Shown: piece by piece, positions 9,726-16,983 of the stretch
Layout of the letters: the number at the start of each line of letters is the position of its first letter
Numbering within the stretch: position 1 is the first letter of the stretch
NCBI GenBank assembly: GCA_030747575.1
Contig: JASLKI010000077.1
Coordinates: forward strand, 1 to 22,194
Direction: 5' to 3'
DNA: 22,194 bases
Source of the DNA: Verrucomicrobiota bacterium
GTDB taxonomy: Bacteria > Verrucomicrobiota > Verrucomicrobiia > Limisphaerales > UBA1096
The notes under the pieces: model-generated
The model's database searches: none
Told to the model about the DNA's origin: nothing
Seen by the model: only the letters and a program-made list of their open reading frames with translations
Translations under genes and position numbers: made by a program

Positions 9726-10775
9726 ATGGATTCATCCGAAAAGTTGAACGTGGCGCTGCTTGGCCTTGGCCGGGCCGGGCGGTTTCATATCCAGAGCATC
9801 CAGTCGATACCGGGGATCAACCTCCGCTACGTCGTCGATGTGGACGAACCCTTGGCCAGGCGTTTGGCCAAGGAGTTGGAGTGCGACTACTCGACCGACG
9901 CCGATGGGCCGCTTGGCCAAGCGGACGTTGACGCGGTGATCGTCGCGTCACCCACGCATGAGCATTACGCGCAAATCCAGGCCGCGCTCGAGGCCGGCAA
10001 GCCGGTCTTCACCGAGAAACCGCTTGGCAGCAGCCTCGAGGAAATCGACACCTGCTTCGGCTTGGCCAAGCGCAGTGGGTTGCCGCTGTTCGTCGGCTTC
10101 AACCGCCGGTTCGACCCGTCCTTCTCCAGCCTGGCCCGCGGAGTGAAGGAGGGAGAGGTCGGCGTGCTGCAGATGCTGCGCGTCACCTCCCGCGATTCGC
10201 CGATGCCGACCATGGATTACATCAGCACGTCTCATGGCATCTTTCACGATTGCATCGTTCACGACTTCGACATGCTGCGCTTCATCACCGGCGTGGATCC
10301 GGTGGAAGTCTACTCAGTCGGGAGTAGTTTTGTGGAGGGAATCGGCGCGCTGGGCGACCTCGATAATGTTCTTGTCGCGCTCAGGTACGACAATGGGATG
10401 ATTGCCAGCATCGACGTGAACCGGTTTGCATCCTACGGGTACGACCAGCGGATCGAGGCTTTTGGCAGCAAGGGAATGCTGCAGGCCGAGAACCGGTCTC
10501 CGGTCTCCACGGTGCTGTCGAGCGGCGATGGACTGCTGCGGCCGACGATTGAGCACTCGTTCCCGACTCGTTACCGTGAGGCGTACCGGCAGGAGTTGGT
10601 GGCCTTCAGCGACTGTTTGCGGGAGGGTGCGCCGATGCCGGTCACGCACGAGGATGTTCGGATAAGTTTCATCCTCTCGGAGTTGGGGGAACAATCCCAC
10701 CGTGAAGCCAAGCCGCTCCGCGTGACTGATCATCCTGCGCTGAAGCATTCGCCAATGGAAGATCCTGAAAAATGA
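9726..10775 (+). CDS. iolG: Gfo/Idh/MocA oxidoreductase, inositol 2-dehydrogenase-like
   Basis: The 349-residue cytoplasmic enzyme has an N-terminal Rossmann domain (VALLGLGRAGRFH) and the family's EKPLG motif with Lys98. The triad-like residues Asp175 and His179 in GIFHDCIVHDFDM keep the spacing seen in myo-inositol dehydrogenases. GFNRRFDPSF and YGYDQRIEAFGSKGM are strongly IolG-like. The expected reaction is NAD-dependent oxidation of myo-inositol to scyllo-inosose, or of a related polyol or sugar. No other iol gene is in the window, so the substrate remains open. AAGGA lies about a dozen bases before the ATG. The stop overlaps the start of the next gene in an ATGA, so the dehydrogenase and the CotH-family protein are translationally coupled. 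This is an odd pairing of a cytoplasmic enzyme with an exported one. Confidence 0.85.
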   Translation: MDSSEKLNVALLGLGRAGRFHIQSIQSIPGINLRYVVDVDEPLARRLAKELECDYSTDADGPLGQADVDAVIVASPTHEHYAQIQAALEAGKPVFTEKPLGSSLEEIDTCFGLAKRSGLPLFVGFNRRFDPSFSSLARGVKEGEVGVLQMLRVTSRDSPMPTMDYISTSHGIFHDCIVHDFDMLRFITGVDPVEVYSVGSSFVEGIGALGDLDNVLVALRYDNGMIASIDVNRFASYGYDQRIEAFGSKGMLQAENRSPVSTVLSSGDGLLRPTIEHSFPTRYREAYRQELVAFSDCLREGAPMPVTHEDVRISFILSELGEQSHREAKPLRVTDHPALKHSPMEDPEK

Positions 10776-13369
10776 AGTTTCTTCTCTTCGCAACAACCGC
10801 AACTGCGCTGTTGAGTATCACGGTCTCTGCCGCCAAGGTTGAAGATACCAAGTTCAAGCATGGTCGTGGATTTTTTGATGCGCCATTTGATGAAGTAATC
10901 ACTACTGAAACATCTGGAGCGACAATCATCTATACTCTCGACGGAAGTGATCCGCGTTATTCAGAAAATACAATTAGTGGCACAAGTCCGCTTGCGGTGG
11001 CCATCGATCCGGACAGCATCATAAAACGCCCCAAAACCCCGGGTGTGATCTTGCGCGCCTATGCCCAAAAAGAGGGATGGAAGGAGACGAATGTGGATAC
11101 CCAAACCTATATTTTTGTTGAAAGTGTCAAGCGTCAAGCTTCAGCAAGCCCGGGTGGAGGTTGGCCGGTTGACGCCCGGGTGAATCGGCAGGTAATGATC
11201 TATGGAATAAATCGGAGCGTGGTCAACGACGCCCGGTGGAAAGACAAAATGTCTGACGCATTGAAGGCGATACCCAGCATGTCACTGGTCGCATCCCTTG
11301 ACGACTGGTTTGATCCGTCAGACGGATTATATGCCAATCCGCGTGAACAGGGAAAAAAGACGGAAATTCCAGGTTCCCTTGAACTGATCAATCAGAATGG
11401 GACAGAGGGGTTCCAGGTGAACGCCGGCATTCGGATTCGAGGCGGGTATAGTTCGACCTCCAGAAACCCGAAACACTCATATCGGCTTTTCTTCCGGAGT
11501 GAGTATGGGGATGCAAAGTTGAAATACCCGTTGTTTGGCAACGAAGGAGTGGATGAATTTGACAAAATCGATTTGCGAACCTCTCAAAACCACTCATGGG
11601 CGTTTGAGAACAGCAGGAGGAACACATTATTGCGGGACATTTTTTGCCGTGATTTACAGGGCAAAAGCGGACATCATTTTACAAAAAGCCGCTATTACCA
11701 CATTTACATGAATGGGATGTATTGGGGAATCTTCATGACCCAGGAACGGGCGGAAGGGCGTTTCGGTGCCTCCTATTTTGGCGGCAAATCCGAAGACTAT
11801 GATGTGATTAAAGCCATGGGGTGGATGAAACCCACTGAAGTGACTGATGGAAATTTGGACCTCTATCGTGAGTTGTTTGAAAGGACGTTGGATTGGTCGG
11901 GCGACAATAGCGACTACTTCGCCCTGCTCGGCCTTAAACCGGATGGCTTGGTGGATCCGAACGGAAAAACCCTGGTTGATGCGGATAACCTGATCGATTA
12001 CATGCTGGGTATTTTTTACACGGGCAGCAACGATGAAGCGGCGGCTTGGGGCGGACGCTCAACGAACAATTTTTTCTGCATGATAGACCACGACAACCCG
12101 ACCGGGTTCAAATTTTTCCGTCACGACGCTGAGCATTCCATGGATGTGGGATGGGAAGACAGGACCGCGCCTGCGAACGACAAAAAATTCAGGGAACTTC
12201 CATGGTTTAATGGGCAAACACTTCACGAGCGCCTTTCGAAGAATGAGGAGTACAGGATGCGTTTTGCGGATCATGTTTATCGTCATTTCTACAATGGCGG
12301 TTCGATGACCCCCGGGAATTCAATCGAGCTGATGTCAACGCGGGTCAATGAGTTGCAAGCCGCCATCCCCGCTGAGGCGGCCCGCTGGGGAAACACCACG
12401 AGTCAGTCTCCGGAAATGTGGCAAAGAAACGTAGACTATTTACTCAGGCGTTGGCTCCCTACGAGAAGAGATAAGGTCGCTCAACAACTCAGGAATCGGG
12501 GTTTGTACCCGGATCTCGCCCCTCCCGTCGTGAAATCCAACGGCATCGTCATCGCTCAACGCAAATGGGGAGTGGCACCAGGAACCATGATTACCCTTGA
12601 AAACAGTGACACCGAAAGGGGAACGATATTCTACACAACCAACGGAACCGACCCCAGGGCCATCGGCGGAGATATTTCTGGAGATGCCATCGATGGAGGA
12701 GACAAGGAGACGGTCATTGTATCAGGAACTGTACTGAAAACCCGGGTCAAAGACGGCAACAGGTGGAGCCCTTTGCGTGAAGTCATTTATGTTCAGAACA
12801 TCGGGAAATCTTCGCTTAAGATTTCAGAGATTCAATACCATACCTACGGTGATGATTCTGATCCGGAAACAATAGACGCCGGAGAGTATGAATTTTTGGA
12901 GATAAGGAATTGCAGCAACAAAACGATCCATCTGACAGGTGCGGCCTTTACCAGGGGCATTCACTACGCTTTCCCGGATAATGCGACCATTGGGCCTGGC
13001 AGGCATATTGTGCTTTCTGCAAATCCGAAGGCTTTTAGGGAGCGTTACGGTTTTCAACCCTTTGGCAAGTACCTTAGGGGGCTCGATAACAGCGGTGAAA
13101 CAGTGGTTTTAAGGGATCCCCAAGGCAATGTGGTAGACGCCGTTACTTATGACGATAAGGATCCATGGCCTGAAACAGCTGACGGAACCGGTAAATCACT
13201 AACAAGAAAAAACCTTGATAATAATACTGACAGCGATGACCCGGGTAATTGGGACGCCTCACCTCAAAAGGATGGGACTCCCGGTGGAGAGAATAGACTT
13301 AAGATCGACGATTCCGGCGATGATGAAAACGCCTCCGCAAACGCGGCGGCTGGGCGGGTGAAGAATTGA
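10772..13369 (+). CDS. CotH kinase family exported protein with chitobiase C-terminal-type and lamin-tail domains
   Basis: The 865-residue protein begins with a signal peptide (MKFLLFATTATALLSITVSAA). Residues about 25-115 are a CHB_HEX_C-type domain (ATIIYTLDGSDPRYS). About 139-575 is the CotH kinase-like domain (GIRIRGGYSSTSRNPKHSYRL, YMNGMYWGIFMTQERAEGRFG, FKFFRHDAEHSM). A second CHB_HEX-like domain follows at about 595-675 (GTIFYTTNGTDPRA). A lamin-tail domain is at about 680-800 (SLKISEIQYHTYG, EYEFLEIRNCSNKTIHLTG), then an acidic Asn/Asp tail. CotH proteins are atypical kinases that phosphorylate secreted proteins; bacterial multidomain forms are largely uncharacterised. The stop TGA lies inside a 35-base repeat, so the last residues (RVKN) are repeat-encoded. 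Codon composition is less GC-rich than that of iolG. Confidence 0.9.
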   Translation: MKFLLFATTATALLSITVSAAKVEDTKFKHGRGFFDAPFDEVITTETSGATIIYTLDGSDPRYSENTISGTSPLAVAIDPDSIIKRPKTPGVILRAYAQKEGWKETNVDTQTYIFVESVKRQASASPGGGWPVDARVNRQVMIYGINRSVVNDARWKDKMSDALKAIPSMSLVASLDDWFDPSDGLYANPREQGKKTEIPGSLELINQNGTEGFQVNAGIRIRGGYSSTSRNPKHSYRLFFRSEYGDAKLKYPLFGNEGVDEFDKIDLRTSQNHSWAFENSRRNTLLRDIFCRDLQGKSGHHFTKSRYYHIYMNGMYWGIFMTQERAEGRFGASYFGGKSEDYDVIKAMGWMKPTEVTDGNLDLYRELFERTLDWSGDNSDYFALLGLKPDGLVDPNGKTLVDADNLIDYMLGIFYTGSNDEAAAWGGRSTNNFFCMIDHDNPTGFKFFRHDAEHSMDVGWEDRTAPANDKKFRELPWFNGQTLHERLSKNEEYRMRFADHVYRHFYNGGSMTPGNSIELMSTRVNELQAAIPAEAARWGNTTSQSPEMWQRNVDYLLRRWLPTRRDKVAQQLRNRGLYPDLAPPVVKSNGIVIAQRKWGVAPGTMITLENSDTERGTIFYTTNGTDPRAIGGDISGDAIDGGDKETVIVSGTVLKTRVKDGNRWSPLREVIYVQNIGKSSLKISEIQYHTYGDDSDPETIDAGEYEFLEIRNCSNKTIHLTGAAFTRGIHYAFPDNATIGPGRHIVLSANPKAFRERYGFQPFGKYLRGLDNSGETVVLRDPQGNVVDAVTYDDKDPWPETADGTGKSLTRKNLDNNTDSDDPGNWDASPQKDGTPGGENRLKIDDSGDDENASANAAAGRVKN

Positions 13370-13389
13370 GAACTGAAGGGAAATGAAAC
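13355..13389 (+). repeat. 35-base gene-border repeat, copy 2 (carries the CotH stop codon)
   Basis: It matches 8063-8097 at 32 of 35 bases. Here the stop TGA (13367-13369) of the CotH-family gene is inside the repeat. The purine-rich segment and ATGAAAC are preserved, but the ATG now opens only a four-codon frame (MKHL then stop). This looks like a leftover gene start or a mobile intergenic unit. Confidence 0.65.
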
Positions 13390-13717
13390 ACCTATAACCC
13401 ACCTCACCTGAAACTGTGTGAGATTTATTGAGAAAAGGGGAGATCAGTGGGATTTGCACTGTCTCAGATCAATATTCATTGGATTTTGAGTGTGTAGAGG
13501 TTTCTATTCACTTCACACGCTCCACTTCTCCACCCTTCAGTCTGAACGGTTTACAGCTTCGATGGAGTCGTGGGGATTCTGATTCTCACTACGGATTCAA
13601 GGGGCTTTATCTGAGATTTGGTGCTTCGACTAACCGCTTTTTTGTCCCCATTTGGTTATTAGTAGACAATAATTATCGGAAACCATTTTCCATTGGTGCC
13701 GTCTTGAGAGAGTTATT
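13370..13717. other. Intergenic region between the CotH gene and the sigma factor
   Basis: These 348 bases carry the end of the 35-base repeat, then the left copy of the long direct repeat with its decayed tRNA 3' end (to 13530). The stretch 13531-13717 resembles no gene I recognise and must hold the sigma-factor promoter, though no clear -35/-10 pair is visible. A 97-codon open frame from 13428 runs through the repeat and is not considered real. Confidence 0.6.
13412..13530 (+). repeat. Left copy of 120-base direct repeat (attachment-site-like)
   Basis: It aligns with 22075-22194 at about 100 of 120 positions, with one single-base gap. It includes a CAGTG(7)CACTG hairpin (13445-13461) and ends in a tRNA-like 3' segment at 13497-13524 (GAGGT, TTCTATT, CACTT, CACACGC, TCCA). 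The T-stem no longer pairs at two positions, so this copy is decayed. It marks the left border of an AT-richer, functionally distinct block. Confidence 0.75.
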
Positions 13718-14263
13718 GTGAATCGTCGAGAGGAAATGACGTTTGAGATTTTGGTCCGTGAGAACACGCGGACGCTGACAGTATTTCTCCGTTCACGATT
13801 GGATGACGAGGCCGCAGTGGATGACCTGTTTCAAGAAACAATGCTAGTGGCCTGGAAGCGTCTCGATGATTGCGACCTGTCACGTCCATTTGGCCCTTGG
13901 TTGAGAGGGATTGCCTATCGACTTGTACTGGCACATTATCGAAAGCAAAAACGCAGTCCACTGCCATTGTCTGACGAAGTTTTGGAAATAGTAGATGAGC
14001 ATTTCGAAAAGATTCACACACATCCTGGCGACACATGGGATGAAAAGATTGGGGCATTGCACAAGTGCCTCGAGTCATTGCCGGAAAAACACCGGACTGT
14101 GGTGCAGGAACGATACCTAGAGGATGAACCGGTCAAGTGCGTGGCAGATCGGTTGTCTATTTCCTTGGAAGCCTGCAAAAAACGTCTGCAACGAGCCCGA
14201 GCTATGCTGGCCAAGTGCCTTCGACTAAAGGGTGTACTTGCCACAGGGATGAAACAGGCATGA
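13718..14263 (+). CDS. ECF-type RNA polymerase sigma-70 family factor
   Basis: The 181-residue protein has sigma region 2 (LRSRLDDEAAVDDLFQETML, then VAWKRLDD and FGPWLRGIAYRL) and region 4 (LPEKHRTVVQERYLEDEP, VADRLSISLEACKKRLQRAR). There is no long region 1 or 3, so it is an ECF-size factor. It directs RNA polymerase to a small set of promoters. The chosen start is GTG at 13718 with GAGAG about 8 bases upstream; an ATG at 13736 is the alternative. The stop overlaps the next start (ATGA), and the next protein has the topology expected of an anti-sigma factor. Likely targets are its own cluster, including the downstream sulfatase, which is inference. Confidence 0.9.
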   Translation: MNRREEMTFEILVRENTRTLTVFLRSRLDDEAAVDDLFQETMLVAWKRLDDCDLSRPFGPWLRGIAYRLVLAHYRKQKRSPLPLSDEVLEIVDEHFEKIHTHPGDTWDEKIGALHKCLESLPEKHRTVVQERYLEDEPVKCVADRLSISLEACKKRLQRARAMLAKCLRLKGVLATGMKQA

Positions 14264-15255
14264 GTAAAGATCAAACGAGTCCAAACGAGGAACATTTGAG
14301 CCAATGTGGCGAGGATGATACCAAACAATCCTCTAATAACGATCAGGCCGTTGCTGAGGAGTCGCATCAAATAACCGCCGACGAAATAGTAATCCATGGA
14401 CTGCTATCAGATATGGGTCGACGCACTCCTAATGAGGACGAGATGCGGGTTCAAGCGGTGATGCGGGCGATTAATGAAAAAAAAGAAGTGAAACCGTTTT
14501 GGTGGGGTTTGTTGCTAAAGCCTAAAAGGGTGGCACTGGGTTTATCTGCTTTGGTTGTTTTTTTCATTTTTTCTTTGGTAATTCAGAATTTCAATTCCGT
14601 ACACGCAGCTTCGGCTACTTTGGAAAAGATTATCGCTGCAGCCCATAAAATGGGTGATCGCACATATTCCATATGGGTGATCAAGAATTATAAAGAGGTT
14701 CACCCGTCGCAGCGGAAGCGCCCTAAGGAATTAGACGGTGCGAGACTGTATGTTCGTGGTCATGATCAATATGTATTGATCCAAAAAATCACCAACGGTG
14801 GGCAGCGCCTTACCGGATGCGATGGTGAATTGGCTTGGGCGATGCGTGTTGATGGCCCAGTTCACGTTAGCTCTGATCTGAGTAGGTTTCGCGGTGGCCT
14901 GCCGGGGCATCAAAACGAGTTACCTTTTATCAATCTCAATGGCCAACTTAATCAATTGCAGGACAAATACGAGGTGGAACTTCTGCATGAAGCAGGACGC
15001 GAAGTTGAGGGACGCGTGATGGCAGGATTGTTGGGCATAAAGAAATCACGGGATGTAGGTGGCCCCAAACGAATTGAGATTTGGGCTGACCAGCAAACGG
15101 GTGTCATACAACGCATGATCATGGATGGAATGCCTCGAGCAAAAGGTGGGCCTCGGAGTTTAATATTGGAGTTGATCAGCCAAACTGAACTGCCTGTCGA
15201 TTTCTATTCACACACCTATCATCACGAACCCAACCGCAAAATCAGATTCGAGTGA
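14260..15255 (+). CDS. Single-TM anti-sigma-like protein with LolA/RseB-like periplasmic domain
   Basis: The start is ATG at 14260, overlapping the sigma stop as ATGA. A longer in-frame reading from 14137 would overlap the sigma gene by 127 bases and is unlikely. The 331-residue product has a hydrophilic cytoplasmic part of about 90 residues and one membrane helix (about 92-112, VALGLSALVVFFIFSLVIQNF). A periplasmic domain of about 220 residues follows, with an A-S-A-TLEKIIAAAHKMGDRTYSI start and an EIWADQQTGVIQRMIMDG strand pattern that resembles LolA/MucB-type lipoprotein-binding folds. No zinc-binding HxxxCxxC anti-sigma motif is visible. Position and topology support an anti-sigma role: holding the sigma factor at the membrane and sensing an envelope signal. 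Homology is only suggestive. The stop overlaps a small GTG-started frame. Confidence 0.75.
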   Translation: MSKDQTSPNEEHLSQCGEDDTKQSSNNDQAVAEESHQITADEIVIHGLLSDMGRRTPNEDEMRVQAVMRAINEKKEVKPFWWGLLLKPKRVALGLSALVVFFIFSLVIQNFNSVHAASATLEKIIAAAHKMGDRTYSIWVIKNYKEVHPSQRKRPKELDGARLYVRGHDQYVLIQKITNGGQRLTGCDGELAWAMRVDGPVHVSSDLSRFRGGLPGHQNELPFINLNGQLNQLQDKYEVELLHEAGREVEGRVMAGLLGIKKSRDVGGPKRIEIWADQQTGVIQRMIMDGMPRAKGGPRSLILELISQTELPVDFYSHTYHHEPNRKIRFE

Positions 15256-15398
15256 AAAACGATGATTCGAAAAAACTTAAAACACTTATTGCTGCGCTCA
15301 CTTACGCCACTGCTTTTGTGGGACTCAAGGCCAAGCCCAATCTGTTTCCCTCATTAGAAATGACATCAAATCACGTTGCCTCAAATGACACTCAATAA
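15252..15398 (+). CDS. Possible 48-residue microprotein, translationally coupled
   Basis: A GTG start overlaps the anti-sigma stop as GTGA, and the frame ends 14 bases inside the sulfatase gene. It encodes MKNDDSKKLKTL, then a hydrophobic stretch IAALTYATAFVGLKA, then a polar tail ending in SNDTQ. This is the shape of a small membrane or signal-bearing peptide. It bridges an otherwise empty 129-base gap in an overlapping gene chain. It is unrecognised. It may be a genuine small protein, a leader that couples translation, or chance. Confidence 0.4.
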   Translation: MKNDDSKKLKTLIAALTYATAFVGLKAKPNLFPSLEMTSNHVASNDTQ

Positions 15399-16959
15399 CA
15401 TTGCCATAAAAGCGGCGCTCGCCTTGAGTCTAGCCACGACCGCGCACGCCGCCGACCGACCAAATTTTGTATTCCTACAGGGCGAAGCCCAAGGCTGGAG
15501 TAGTATGTCTATCCAGATGGACCCGAATAACCCGGAGTCCAAAAGCTATTTTTTCCATACACCCTCCCTCGCCCGGCTGGCCGAAGGTGGCATGCGTTTT
15601 TCGCGTTTCTACGCGCCGTCGCCACGCTGCACGCCATCACGTGCTGCCTATTTAACGGGCAAAAGCCCCGCGCAGCTGCACATGACCTATATCAATCCGA
15701 ACCCGATGACCGGACGGGTTCAACTGCCCCGCACCTCGACCGAGCTTCCTTTGTCTGAGGTCACCATCGCCGAACACCTGAAGACCGCTGGCTATGCCAC
15801 TGCGCATTTCGGCAAATGGCACGTCGGCCGCGCCAATCCAGTCCAACACGGATTCGACGAAAACGATGGCTCCAACAGCAATGCCGGTCCCGAGCGCGTT
15901 TCAAATCCCAATCCAAAACAGGCCTACGAAACTGCGACCAAGGGCATTGAATTCATGACCCGTCAAGCCAAGATCGGTAAGCCCTTCTTTCTCCAGATTT
16001 CCCAATACGGTGGCCGTAGCGCACTCGACGCTAAGAGCGAAACCATGGAAACAATGCGCCAACGGGTAGGCCGACGGGACGATCGTTTCATCGGAGCCGC
16101 TGCGGTCGCCTTGGACATGGATATCAACATCGGCCGCATCCTTGACACACTCGATGAACTTGGACTCACAGAGAACACCTACGTCTACTACACCGCCGAT
16201 CACGGGACGCCTGGTCGCAACGGTCCGCTAGCCAACGGCAAAGGCTCCGTCAAGGAGGGCGGACTGCGCGTGCCTCTGATCTTCAGAGGGCCCGGCATTC
16301 AACCTGGCAGTTTCTCAACCATCCTCGCCTCGGGCGTGGATTTGTTTCCCACCGTCGCGGAATTGGCCGGCATCCGCATTCCCCTGCCCATCGGTGTCGA
16401 GGGAGGAAGTCTCAAGCCGCTCCTGTTCAATCATGGCACAGGCGCGATCACGCGACCGGGTGAGGCATTCGTTGCCCACTTCCCACATTACGACGGCGAT
16501 CCGATCGGCCCTGCATCGGCTATCTACGACGGGGATTTCAAACTGATCCGTGCCTACGAGTCCGGTGATCGCTTTCTCTACAAACTCAGCGACGACCTCG
16601 GCGAACGGAACAATCTCGCATCGCAGATGCCGGGCAAGGCAGCCGAACTTGATCAACGATTGACGGCCTATCTCAAAAGGGTGAAGGCACAGGTACCCGA
16701 TGTCGACATGTCCCTGCCTGTCCTGGCAGGCAAATCTCGCCGAGGCGACCGCCCACCCCGAGGACGCTTCGGCACTGGGGAACGTATAAGTATGTTTTTC
16801 ATTTTGGATAAGAATCAGGACGGAGCGCTTTCACTGGTAGAATTAAATCAATTGCCGAGCCTGCTTCAAAGTTTGGATAAGAATCAGGACGGTAAGTTGA
16901 GCGCTCAAGAAACTGCATCCTTTCTCTCTCAAAAAAGATCTTTGTTTAGAGGAAAATAA
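15385..16959 (+). CDS. Formylglycine-dependent sulfatase with C-terminal EF-hand pair
   Basis: The ATG at 15385 gives a clean signal peptide (MTLNNIAIKAALALSLATTA, then HAADRP); the TTG at 15376 would only add three residues. The 524-residue protein keeps the sulfatase signature CTPSRAAYLTG with Cys82 to be converted to formylglycine, plus GKWH and TADHG. The usual N-terminal metal-binding DD-x-GW is replaced by GEAQGW (Glu34, Ala35). Residues about 450-470 are an Arg/Gly-rich linker. Two EF loops with identical DKNQDG cores start at 475 and 498. Expected activity is hydrolysis of sulfate esters on polysaccharides in the periplasm or outside. The maturation enzyme is not in the window. The EF-hand tail is much AT-richer than the body, suggesting that it was added later. 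Confidence 0.9.
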   Translation: MTLNNIAIKAALALSLATTAHAADRPNFVFLQGEAQGWSSMSIQMDPNNPESKSYFFHTPSLARLAEGGMRFSRFYAPSPRCTPSRAAYLTGKSPAQLHMTYINPNPMTGRVQLPRTSTELPLSEVTIAEHLKTAGYATAHFGKWHVGRANPVQHGFDENDGSNSNAGPERVSNPNPKQAYETATKGIEFMTRQAKIGKPFFLQISQYGGRSALDAKSETMETMRQRVGRRDDRFIGAAAVALDMDINIGRILDTLDELGLTENTYVYYTADHGTPGRNGPLANGKGSVKEGGLRVPLIFRGPGIQPGSFSTILASGVDLFPTVAELAGIRIPLPIGVEGGSLKPLLFNHGTGAITRPGEAFVAHFPHYDGDPIGPASAIYDGDFKLIRAYESGDRFLYKLSDDLGERNNLASQMPGKAAELDQRLTAYLKRVKAQVPDVDMSLPVLAGKSRRGDRPPRGRFGTGERISMFFILDKNQDGALSLVELNQLPSLLQSLDKNQDGKLSAQETASFLSQKRSLFRGK

Positions 16960-16983
16960 AGAAATTCATAAAAGTAATTTATA

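Noticed and set aside
13428..13721. 97-codon frame before the sigma factor
   Set aside because: It runs through the direct repeat and tRNA fragment and shows no protein-like pattern.
14137..14259. An N-terminal extension of the anti-sigma-like protein starting at 14137
   Set aside because: It would overlap the sigma factor gene by 127 bases in another frame; the ATGA start at 14260 fits the coupled layout.
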